Of a DNA stretch of 64,000 nucleotides, positions 31,901 to 40,787 are shown one piece after another. Under the pieces are notes generated by a model that saw nothing but the letters and a program-made list of their open reading frames with translations, had not been told where the DNA came from and ran no database searches. Source of the stretch: Blepharisma stoltei (taxonomy: Eukaryota; Ciliophora; Heterotrichea; Heterotrichida; Blepharismidae); contig CAJZBQ010000030.1 of the NCBI GenBank assembly GCA_914767885.1, positions 124,001-188,000 of the forward strand, read 5' to 3'. How positions within the stretch are numbered: position 1 is the stretch's first letter; each line of letters starts with the position of its first letter. Both the position numbers and the translations under genes were made by a program.

Positions 31901-32182
31901 GCAGTTTTGGTCACAAATCCCATTACCAAGATCAGAAAGCAAACATGAATAATTTCCAATGCACGTTTCAAAACAGTCAGAGCTTTCAGGATTTAATATT
32001 GGATTGGAAGAGGAATTTGAATCAAAATTGCAAAACGAAACCATGCAATTTGGGTCACAGTTCTTATTTCCTTTCTAAGTAAAAATTACTGATGATGGAG
32101 GACACCAGGATGGATTACACAAGAAATTCGTCATCAAGGAAAATGAAGGCAATAACAAGCAGTAAAATAGCCTGAAGTTCAT
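22901..32182 (-). CDS. Receptor copy 3: Notch-repeat / beta-helix / multipass membrane protein
   Basis: It starts with signal peptide MNFRLFYCLLLPSFSLM at 32182 and ends TAA at 22901-22903. Removing two introns (15 and 16 nt), six IESs and one SINE with one duplicate leaves 7329 nt, or 2442 aa. Order: about eight Lin-12/Notch-type repeats (GDGICDKSC, CDYDGGDC), CSSYTCADTNCLSC linker, a beta-helix-like region of about 1500 residues with recurring GGAIY/NNxA/F steps, CPKDFYSLNP module, 8-9 membrane segments (GIPTAFLFLL, KYGFLFNGY, YYWEFVIIYRK), and a charged tail ending WTEFAQDL. The uninterrupted run 27185-30254 makes this the cleanest view of the beta-helix domain. Confidence 0.9.
24494..24656. 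other. IES
   Basis: 163 bp. Removal joins PGYWRFNML to SKRFWSCPNSEAC. Copy 4 carries an IES at the same codon (46493-46712) and copy 5 too (57068-57158), while copy 2 is uninterrupted there. Confidence 0.92.
24860..25205. repeat. Palindromic IES built of one repeated motif
   Basis: 346 bp. Left end AAGGACCCCCCCCCCTCATT and inverse right end AATGAGGGGGGGGTCCTT. The motif CATTTGTCC followed by ATTTTCTAGT recurs about four times directly in the left half and three times inverted in the right half, so the whole element can fold back. Removal restores GDGLTYNSSIFLDV. Confidence 0.93.
25450..25713. other. IES with a GC-richer core
   Basis: 264 bp. Removal gives SGQTTTISLITYAGKLGSVV, equal in length to copy 4. 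The core (25560-25700) is GC-richer than other IESs and may be a fragment of another element. Confidence 0.8.
26235..26305. other. Short IES (71 bp)
   Basis: The ends TATATATCTA and TTAGGTATA are short inverted repeats like those at 7964 and 62359. Removal restores STDYVYINSCNFNNN. Confidence 0.9.
26927..27184. mobile_element. IES, family 1 (diverged)
   Basis: 258 bp. It holds GAACGAACAAAAAAGTTTGC and ends TTGTTTCCTCACAAAGGGGA. Removal joins GSDDYC to KDTELINSKLHDN. Confidence 0.87.
30275..30545. mobile_element. IES, family 1
   Basis: 271 bp between TA 30275 and TA 30546, with CTCCCCCCTCAGTGAGCG and its inverse. Removal restores CKYAKCINSWNMCSSY, as in copy 5 (CKSKNCIYSWNKCTTY). Confidence 0.92.
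30604..31136 (+). mobile_element. SINE-like element B2 inside an exon of receptor copy 3
   Basis: A 533-bp body with a perfect 16-bp target duplication GTTCAGAAGTCAAGCA (30588-30603 and 31137-31152). tRNA-like head at 30636-30715; 3' end CGCCTTTTTAATTTAT. The duplication contains no TA. Deleting the body plus one duplicate restores NCLTSELLDSNSCHTNC. Joining the nearest outside TAs instead gives an in-frame product three residues shorter (NCLTSEHNSCHTNC). Confidence 0.87.
31830..31845 (-). other. 16-nt intron, receptor copy 3, intron 2
   Basis: On the minus strand GTAAAATTTATTATAG. Without its removal the frame shifts; with it DSDC joins FQDDLNLKC. Copies 2 and 4 have 15-nt introns here. Confidence 0.88.
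32075..32089 (-). other. 15-nt intron, receptor copy 3, intron 1
   Basis: On the minus strand GTAATTTTTACTTAG. Removal joins CPPSS to KGNKNCDPNC just after the signal peptide. Confidence 0.9.
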
Positions 32183-32945
32183 AATTATAATAATAGACAT
32201 AAGATTGCATATATAATTGGTCTATAAAAAATGATTTTACCGATTAATTTGGAAGCCGACTATAAATTAATTTTAGAATTCCAATAATTTAGTAATTCAA
32301 TGCTTCGAAATAATTTCTCACCTATCATAAAAAATTTGGGTCAAAATTCCAAAAATATATTCTAATGAATTAGAAAGGTTTTAAATATAGCCAGAATTGA
32401 ATTTATTAGTTGGCTTTTACCATAATATTCAGCAATTAAGCTAACAAATGCTAATATAGGTTTGAATTTTTTGGCTAAATATGAATAGCAGAAAATAGCT
32501 TGTATTCTATCCTTTAGAGCCTGCCTAGCTATATTAAGATACTATCTAATAAATATAATTTTTATTTAATAATTTGCTGCTTGCTTAAACTAATAGATAA
32601 ACTAAATCTGTCTAGTCAATTTAGAGTTAAAAATATATAAATTTAATTATTTTGTTTTCTATTTTGGTAGAATGCAATTATAATGCATTGTTATAATTAA
32701 TTTAATTTGCAAACCAGTTATTTTTATTTAAAGCAAGCTTTCCTATAAAAATAAAAAAAAGTAACTCAGGACTTTTAAAATTTTTTATTGTAAAGAAACA
32801 TATTTCTATGCTAATATAAACCCCATTGCTATATTTTTCAGCCAATATCTTATATTTTTACTTTTCTTTATATATATGATTTTAAGGCTTTATAATAATT
32901 AAGAACTTATTTAAGTTTTTGGAAAGTTTCAGATGCTATAAGATT
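32183..32945. other. Intergenic, Arf-like gene to receptor copy 3
   Basis: 760 bp of AT-rich sequence with no frame, repeat family or RNA recognised. It should contain the promoter of receptor copy 3 (minus strand). Confidence 0.5.
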
Positions 32946-33491
32946 TTAATATTTTATTGGTAAAATTGATCTAAGCCAATCTAATCCTTCATAAATTCCT
33001 TCTCCAGCAATAGCACATGCTGCTTGAATGAGCAAAGGTCTTCCTCTAATAGAATGGAGATCCAATTTATTAGCTATTTCTAAAACTGTCATTGCATGTG
33101 GTAAATCTTGCTTGTTTGCAAAGACTAGCAAAGGAATACCCTTAATCAACTCATTCTCAAGCATTTCATGAAGCACTTCAGTAGCTTCTTCAACTCTTTC
33201 TCGATCAGGTGAGTCAACGATAAAAATAACAGCTTCTGTGTCTTTATAGTAGGAATGCCATAAATCTCTTAATTTCAATTGGCCATCAATATCTCAGATT
33301 TGAAAATTATATTTTCGATTGAGGTCTTTTTCAACACTAAAGCCAATTGTTGGAATTGAGGATAATACTTCAACAAGCTTAAGCTTGTAAAGCATGGTTG
33401 TTCTTCCAGATGCATCAAGCCCAAGAATTAAAATTCGTCTCCCTTTATCACTATACAGAATCTGTCAGATTTTGGAGTAAAATGATCCCAT
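32946..33491 (-). CDS. Divergent Arf/Arl-family small GTPase
   Basis: 181 aa, starting [19 protein letters not shown], so Gly2 is available for myristoylation. The Arf fold is clear: P-loop GLDASGRTT, switch [10 protein letters not shown], switch [33 protein letters not shown], and C-terminal [17 protein letters not shown]. Two residues are unusual. The P-loop lysine is Arg (GRT in place of GKT) and the WDxGGQ motif reads WDIDGQ. Both should alter nucleotide binding or hydrolysis, so it may be an atypical or GTP-locked member. There are no introns or IESs; two TGA codons encode Trp (WQ, WDID). A membrane-traffic or ciliary role is possible but unproven. Confidence 0.88.
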
Positions 33492-33921
33492 TTTTAAAAA
33501 TAATATAATCTTTTGGAAAGTTTTAGATAATTAGTTAAGAATTGAACTTAATCTGCTATTCATTAAGAAATTTAGGCCTTGGTAGCTTTGAAAATATTAT
33601 TTGCATTCTAAAATTTAAGATTAAATTAATTGAAATAGGGAAATGAGATGTGTCTAATATTAATTTAGTCTAATAAAAGGGCACTTCTATCAGCCAAAAT
33701 ATTGCAAATTTATAAGGAATAAGTATTAGCATCAAAATATGGATATACACAATATTACCTACAAAAGTCACATTTTCAGCTTTACAAGTCTGATTTTATC
33801 TGCCCTTAAAATTTCTTAAAAGTTGTACTGGCCCATTAAATGTTTTAACTTACTAATATATGCTTAGTCCTAGTAGATTAAGCTTCCATCAAGTGCATTC
33901 CTAGATATGAGTTTTATAATA
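33492..33921. other. Divergent intergenic region with a relic receptor fragment
   Basis: This separates the Arf-like gene (minus) from TPR gene 1 (plus). 33721-33838 is a receptor relic. 33839-33921 belongs to the conserved leader of the TPR tandem unit (AGTCCTAGTAGATTAAGCTT), repeated before each TPR gene. Confidence 0.6.
33721..33838 (-). pseudogene. Relic fragment of a receptor-family gene
   Basis: About 110 bp align with 50535-50650 of receptor copy 4 in the same orientation: TATACACAATATT, CAAAAGTCACATTTT, CAGCTT, TTTTATCTGC and CTTAAAA are shared, with small indels that break the frame. In intact copies this stretch encodes KVRTVKLKNVTFVNNIVY. It is too short and shifted to be functional. 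Confidence 0.75.
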
Positions 33922-36481
33922 ATGTCACGTCTGTGCTTTAAGAAAGGCTGTGAACTCGAAGTTCAGTATATATGCCAAACTTACTCTGCAGAAATCTACT
34001 CTTGCAAATTGCATCTTGAAGAGCTACTTAAATTACCCAATCGAGATCATATGATAGATTCTATTCTCATGGAGCATTGTGAATGAACTAAAGATGCAGT
34101 TCTTGAGTATCTTGAAAAAGAAAAGTCTAAGAAAGAGTATTTGAAGGAAGTATTCTTTGCTACTTTTAGAAAAGAACTTCACAGAAAAGGTATTGAAGAA
34201 ATGCTAAGAAAGCTGGATTCAGATTTGGAAGAATTTAAAAGTTTAATCGAAAAGACAGTTCTAGCTGAAAGCTCAGATCTATTCAGTAGCGTCAGGCAAT
34301 TTTGCGAATTGAGCAAGCTAAGAACTAAAATATCTGCTCTCTTAGCCAGACCTAATAGTGCAAAAGCAGAAAAAGATTTTAGGAGTACGGTCTCCGTTTA
34401 TGAAAATAAGACTCTTGATCCATTAATTGCCCAAGCTTATCAAGAATACGTCAAAGTTTACCATCAAGCCACATCTCTTTATCGAGTTACTCCAGACGAT
34501 GATGGAAAAAATATGTTGCTGATTTATGACACTGAAAATGAGAAAGAAGAAGAAAAAGAGTTAAAAATTCCATTAAAATTAAATTCTGTAAAAACGATTA
34601 CTCAACTACCAAATGGCGAGTTATTTTGTTTTTCTGAATCAAATCCAGTTATAATTGACAAAAAATATGGGTTCCGAGTCCTACCAGCTGGAGATCCTAA
34701 TCTCGAAATAGCTATATATTTCGATAGAAGCGTCTATTGTTTTGAAAGAGGAGATAGGGGAGGAGGATGCGATGATCCTGGAGTTATGAGCAGTAGATTT
34801 GATTTTGATTTAAATCGTTGAAGTAAAATAAATCCGATACCAAGGATGGACGAGAAATATCATGGAGTATTATTTAATGGGAATATTGTGATTTCTGGAT
34901 ATTGAGATACAGATCTTAAGCTATATTCTATTGGAATCGATTCTTGATCAAATATTAATTATGAATTTGGGCTTCATAAAAGAAAGATCCTAGTAGATTC
35001 AAATGAGAGACTATATGTTATTGAATGTGGTGGATTTATCTATGAAAGTGAAGTTGGAGATATGTATACTTGGCATTGGTTAGTAAAATCAATAATTGCA
35101 GGATTTTACTCAAGTATTCATTGTTCATATAATAAAGGAGGATTTTATATTTTAACTTCTTCTGTATCTGATAGAGAATATTGCAAATTTAATTTAGATC
35201 AAAAAGAACTTATCGAGCTTTCTTACTATAATAAACATGTGGCTTTAAGAAGGGAAGGTAAAATACTTGAAGTAATTGAATGCCCTAATCAAAACTTTAA
35301 GCTCGACCCTAATGATGTAGTTCTTTACAATAATAACGGATGCTCTCTTAATTGTTTAGGACAAAACCTCGAGGAAATTGAGCGTTTTAATGAAAGTATC
35401 AAACTCAACCCTATCAAGCCTCAAACTTACGATTATAAAGGCAAAGCTCTTTGTGCCATCGGAAGAAATCTTGAAGCAATAGAGTGCTATGACACGGCAA
35501 TCAGACTAAGCCCTGGATATTACAATCTTTACAATAATAAAGGACTTGCTCTTTATACTATAGGAAGAAATCTTGAAGCAATAGAATGCTACAACAAAGC
35601 GATTAAGCTTTATTCTTATGATCCAAATGTTTATTTTAATAAAGGTTGTGCACTTCAGGATTTAGAAAACTATCTCGAAGCACTAGAGTGCTATGACGAA
35701 TCAATCAGATGTGATAAAAGGAGGCATATTTATGTTAGTGGAATTTCTATGTATTTTGATAGTAAAGGCAAAACTCTTTACGCTTTAGGAAGAAATGTTG
35801 AAGCAATATAGCTTCAGTCCCATTTTGGCTAGTTTAGGAGCTTTGCCTATTAAATAGACCAATTTTTTGGGCAATTACAATTTAAAATTGACAAATCCAG
35901 ATTATAGCTCATATTTGTTAATTTTTAATTAGCCTTTTTTATAAAAATTGGCATTTCGTGACATATTTAATAGATATAAGCATTACTGCTAAAGAATGTA
36001 TAAGGGGTCTTAAGCTATACAGAGTTATGACGAAGCACTCAATCATAATTTTTGAAATGCTGATATTCATGACAATAAAGGCAAAGCCCTTCATGCTTTA
36101 GGAAGAAACTCTGAAGCATTAGAATGCTTTGATCAAGCAATTAAAATTGATTTTTATTGTGATTCTGCTTACAGAAACAAAGGCAATGTTCTTGAGGATG
36201 AGGAAAAATATATTGAAGCAATTTATTTCTATGATGAAGCAATCAAAATTAAACCAAATGATATTTTGTATCTCTGCAGCCGTGCTAGAGCACTTAAGAA
36301 GCAAGGCTTGGAAGCAGAGGCTCTACAGGATTTTAATAGGGCTTGTGAATTGATTCAAGAAAGCAGGACAAGTGGGATTTTTACACGCAATCAATGAGAC
36401 GTTAATGAAAGAAATTTTATTAAGGATGAATTAGAAATCGATCGTATCGAGTTACTTCAAAAACTGCAGAAAAGTCAATAG
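33922..36481 (+). CDS. Zn-binding N-terminus / propeller-like / TPR protein, tandem copy 1
   Basis: The ATG at 33922 opens a Cys/His-rich start (MSRLCFKKGCELEVQYICQ, then YSCKLHLEE) resembling a minimal B-box-type finger. A coiled-coil segment follows (about residues 60-160), then a beta-rich middle with repeated motifs (NGELFCFSES, HGVLFNGNIVISGYW, RLYVIE) like a kelch-type propeller. Then come about nine TPR-like units with the consensus YNNKGKALYxxGRNLEAIECYDxAI. Removing one 211-bp IES gives 782 aa ending TAG at 36479-36481. TGA codes Trp at several positions (EHCEWTKD). It is probably a protein-interaction scaffold; its partners are unknown. Copy 2 is nearly identical over long stretches. 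Confidence 0.85.
35807..36017. other. IES in TPR gene 1
   Basis: 211 bp with inverted ends TATAGCTTCAGTCCC and GGGGTCTTAAGCTATA. Removal joins GRNVEAI to QSYDEALNHNFW. Copy 2 has the orthologous IES at 39065. Confidence 0.92.
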
Positions 36482-37041
36482 AATTTCAAAATATAAAAAC
36501 GATTATCCAGAGCTGATGAAAGAGGCTGAGGAGGCAATTAATTAAAAGTAAACTAATCGAAAATTGTTAGAGAGGATCGCCAAGATAATATAATAATAAA
36601 TAGATTTAATAATATTAAAAGAGGCCTTTGAAATAATGAAGTAGCACCATAATTGCTGATATATAATGATTTATGAACCAAAAAGCAATATAATTCTAAT
36701 TTAAAAGAGAGTAGTAAGCTAAAATATATCAATAATATATGCTCAGATATTCATGGTTAAATCAGCCGCTTTATTTAGTAAACTTAAAGTTCAGTTGGAG
36801 CATTTTTCTACAAGAGCAGTAAAATAGCTTAAATTGTATAATTATGATTTAGGTACATGGATAAACATAGAATAATAAATTTTCTTTATAGAAATTGCCC
36901 GAGGATAGCGCTATTTTGCGCCATCCTCGGGCAATTTCTATATATACACAGATCAGATCTTGTTTTAACTGACTAACATATGCTTAGTCCTAGTAGATTA
37001 AGCTTCCATCAAGCACACTCATAGATATGAGTCTAATAATA
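36482..37041. other. Intergenic between TPR genes 1 and 2
   Basis: Part of the tandem unit; about 85% of it matches the region after copy 2 (40274-40787). It contains a TA-flanked hairpin at 36887-36944 that is absent from the second spacer. Confidence 0.6.
36887..36944. repeat. 58-bp near-perfect hairpin, TA-flanked insertion
   Basis: The arms TATAGAAATTGCCCGAGGAT and ATCCTCGGGCAATTTCTATA flank the core AGCGCTATTTTGCGCC. The matching spacer after TPR gene 2 (about 40675) reads TTTCTTTAAAAAAAGTTATA without it. A relative lies at 52136-52171. Confidence 0.85.
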
Positions 37042-40000
37042 ATGTCACGTCTGTGTTTTAAGAAAGGCTGTGAACTCGAAGTTCAGTATATATGCCAAAC
37101 TTTCTCTGCAGAAATCTACTCTTGCAAATTGCATCTTGAAGAGCTACTTAAATTACCCAATCGAGATCATATGATAGATTCTATTCTCATAGACCATTAT
37201 GAATGAACTAAAGATGCAGTTCTTGAGTATCTTGAAAAAGAAAAGTCTAAGAAAGAGTATTTGAAGGAGGTATTCTTTAATACTTTTAGAAAAGAACTTC
37301 ACAGAAAAGGTATTGAAGAGACGCTAAGAAAACTAGATTCAGATTTGGAAGAATTTAAAAGGTTAATTGAAAAAACCGTTCAAGCTGATAACTCAGACCT
37401 GTTCAGTAGCGTTAAGCAATTTTGCGAATTGAGCAAGCTAAGAACTAAAATATCTGCTGTCTTAGCCAGGCCTAACAGTGCACAAGCAGAAAAAGATTTT
37501 AGGAGAACGGTCTCCGTTTATGAAAATAAGACTCTTGACCCATTAATTGCACAAGCTTATCAAGAATACGTCAAAGTTTACCATCAAGCCACATCTCTTT
37601 ATCGAGTTACTTCAAATGATGATGGAAAAAATAGTTTGCTTATTTATGACACTGAAAATGAGAAAGAAGAAGAAAAAGAGTTAAAAATTCCATTAAAATT
37701 AAATTCTGAAAAAATGATTACAAAACTACCAAATGGCGAGTTATTTTGTTTTTCTGAATCAAATCCAGTTATAATTGACAAAAATTATGAGTTCCGAGTC
37801 CTTCCAGCTGGAGATCCCAATTTCGAAATCGCTATTTATTTTGACAGAAACGTCTATTGTTTTGGGCCAGAGAATGATTTTGGAGGCCGGTGCAGTAGAT
37901 TTGATATGGATTTATATTGTTGAAGGAAAATAAATCCGACTGTAGGGGAAGATTCTAGATATCATGGAGTATTATTTAATGGTAATATTGTGATTTCTGG
38001 ATATTGATACAGAAATCTTAAGCTATATGCAGTTGGAATCGACTCTTGGTCAAACATTGATTATAAATTTGGGAATGCTAAAATAAAGACCATGATAAAT
38101 GCAAATGATGAGAGACTATATGTTATTGAGACTCGTGGGTCTATTTATGAAAGTGAATTTGGAAATGAGTATAGTTGGCAGCGCTTAGCAAAATCAATTA
38201 TTACCGGAAATTACAATTGCATTACTTGCTCATATAATAAAGGAGGATTTTACATCTTAAATAGCATATGATCTTGTAGAGAATATTGCAAATTTAATTT
38301 AGATCAAAAAGTGTTTATTGAGCTCGCTTACTATGATAAACATGTAGCTTTTAGAAGGGTAGGTAAAATACTTGAAGCAATTGAATGCTCTAACCAAAAT
38401 TTTAGCATTGACCCTAACGATGTGCTTCTTTACAACAATAAAGAGTACTCTCTTTATTATTTAGGAATAAACCTCGAAAAAATAGAGCTCTATAATGAAG
38501 AAATCGAATTCAATGCTGAAACTTACAATAATAAAGGCAAAGCCCTTTATGCGATTGGAAAAAATCTTGAAGCAATAGAGTGCTATGACCAAGCAATCAG
38601 ACTAAGCCCTAGCGATTTTAATATTTATGATAATAAAGGACTTGCTCTTCATGCTATGGGAAAAAATCTTGAGGCAATAGAATGCTACGATTATAAAGGC
38701 AAAGCTCTTTGTGCCATCGGAAGAAATCTTGAAGCAATAGAGTGTTATGACCAAGCAATCAGACTAAGCCCTGGATATTACAATCTTTACAATAATAAAG
38801 GACTTGCTCTTTATACTATAGGAAGAAATCTTGAAGCAATAGAATGCTACAACAAAGCGATTAAGCTTTATTCTTATGATCCAAATGTTTATTTTAATAA
38901 AGGTTGTGCACTTCAGGATTTAGAAAACTATCTCGAAGCACTAGAGTGCTATGACGAATCAATCAGACGTGATAAAAGGAAGCATGTTTCTGTCAGTGGA
39001 ATCTCTGTGTATGCTAATAGTAAAGGCAAAACTCTTTATGCTTTAGGAAGAAATGTTGAAGCAATATAGCTTCAGTCCCATTTTGGCTAGTTTAGGAGCT
39101 TTGCCTATTAAATAGACAATTTTTTTTGGCACTGACAAATCCAGATTATAGCTCATATTTGTCAATTTTTAATTAGCCTTTTTATAATAATTGGCATTTT
39201 TACGTATTTAATAGATATAAGTATTACTGCTAAAGAATGTATAAGGAGTCTTAAGCTATACAGAATTATGACGAAGCACTCAATCATAATTTTTGAAATG
39301 CTGATATTCATGACAATAAAGGCAAAGCCCTTCATGCTTTAGGAAGAAACTCTGAAGCATTAGAATGCTTTGATCAAGCAATTAAAATTGATTTTTATTG
39401 TGATTCTGCTTACAGAAACAAAGGCAATGTTCTTAAGGATGCGGGAAAATATCTTGAAGCAATTTATTCCTATAATGAAGCAATCAAAATTAAACCAAAT
39501 GATATTTTGTATCTCTGCAGCCGTGCTAGAGCACTTAAGAAACAAGGGTGGGAAGCAGAGAATTAGGATTATTAAAGTCAGGAGTTAGCCGTATTGGTGG
39601 CGTAGTCACCAAAGACCTCCTGTACGGGAGGTTCTACCGCTTTTCGACTCCAGCCCAGAGGGTCTATCCCTCTTCCCTTCCGGTACCTTCTGTCTCCTCC
39701 TTGCCTTGAGACTTCAGTCTTTAAATGCTTATGGATTTCTGCGGCCCTGCTACTGGCGATTGGAGTCGCTTGATTCCTTGAATCAGCTCCTTGAAGTCTA
39801 CAGGGTGCCAAAGTGCCTTTCTTCAACAGCTACAGGAAAAAGACAATCCGTGTGGCCTGTGCCGAAACTCCCAGTTTCTCGGTAGAGGAATACCTATTAT
39901 CCTTGAATCCAAAGGACGTTGCTGAGCACCTCTGTTTCCAACTACAGGAAAGCACCCGAAACCTACCCAGATGCACGCCTCTTGAGCCTGCACTTGATTC

Positions 40001-40273
40001 TCGGCTCGGAGTCCATCACAGTTCGCTACAGCTATAAGGTCTGGACTGCTGCGCCAAGAGTGCAGGTTGACACGTGTCGCCATTTTATGTATCTTTGGCT
40101 GAGCAGCAGAGGCTCTACAGGATTTTAATAGGGCTTGTGAATTGATTCAAGAAAGCAGGACAAGTGGGATTTTTACACGCAATCAATGAGACGTTAATGA
40201 AAGAAATTTTATTAAGGATGAATTAGAAATCGATCGTATCGAGTTACTTCAAAAACTGCAGAAAAGTCAATAG
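37042..40273 (+). CDS. Zn-binding / propeller-like / TPR protein, tandem copy 2, interrupted by IES and SINE
   Basis: Same layout as copy 1, with ATG at 37042 and TAG at 40271-40273. It carries one extra TPR-like unit (ETYNNKGKALYAIGKNLEAIECYD), giving 828 aa once the 194-bp IES and the 551-bp SINE are removed. Without SINE removal the product would end at EAEN, after about 790 residues, losing the last helices. No TA-to-TA excision of the SINE keeps the frame, so the germline copy may be damaged or need a different excision path. Confidence 0.8.
39065..39258. other. IES in TPR gene 2
   Basis: 194 bp, orthologous to 35807-36017 with small internal deletions. The same ends (TATAGCTTCAGTCCC) and site show that the insertion predates the duplication. 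Confidence 0.92.
39561..40111 (+). mobile_element. SINE-like element B3 in an exon of TPR gene 2
   Basis: 551 bp between GAAGCAGAG and GCTCTACAGG, which are adjacent in copy 1 (about 36313). tRNA-like head with stem ACCTCC/GGAGGT and B-box-like TTCGACTCC (39601-39652). 3' end CGCCATTTTATGTAT (40078-40092). The target duplication is short or decayed (AGCAGAG at both sides). Confidence 0.88.
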
Positions 40274-40787
40274 AATTTCAAAATATAAAAACGATTATCC
40301 AGAGCTGATAAAAGAGGCTGAGGAGGCGATTAATTAAAAGTAAACTAATCGAAAATTGTTAGAGAGGATCGCCAAGATAATATAATAATAAATAGATTTA
40401 ATAATATTAAAAGAGGCTTTTGAAATAATGAAGTAGTACGATAATTGACGATATCTAATGATTTATAATAAAAAAAGCAATATAATTCTAATTTAAAAGA
40501 GAGTAGTAAGCTAAAATATATCAATAATATATGCTCAGATATTCATGGTTAAATCAGTCGCTTTATTTAGTCAACTTAAATTTCAGTCAGAGCATTTTTC
40601 TACAAGAGCAGTAAAATAGCTTAAATTTTATAATTATTATTTAGGTACATGGATAAACATAGAATAATAAATTTTCTTTAAAAAAAGTTATACACAGATC
40701 AGATCCTGTTTTAACTTACAAATATATGCTTAATCCTAGTAGATTAAGCTTCCATCAAGCGCATTCCTAGATATGAGTCTAATAATA
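40274..40787. other. Intergenic between TPR genes 2 and 3
   Basis: A diverged copy of the spacer 36482-37041 without the hairpin; leader sequence TAGTAGATTAAGCTTCCATC before the ATG. No other feature is seen. Confidence 0.55.

Noticed and set aside
31817-31971. A frameshift mutation in receptor copy 3
   Set aside because: A 16-nt GT...AG intron at a site conserved in copies 2 and 4 explains it fully.
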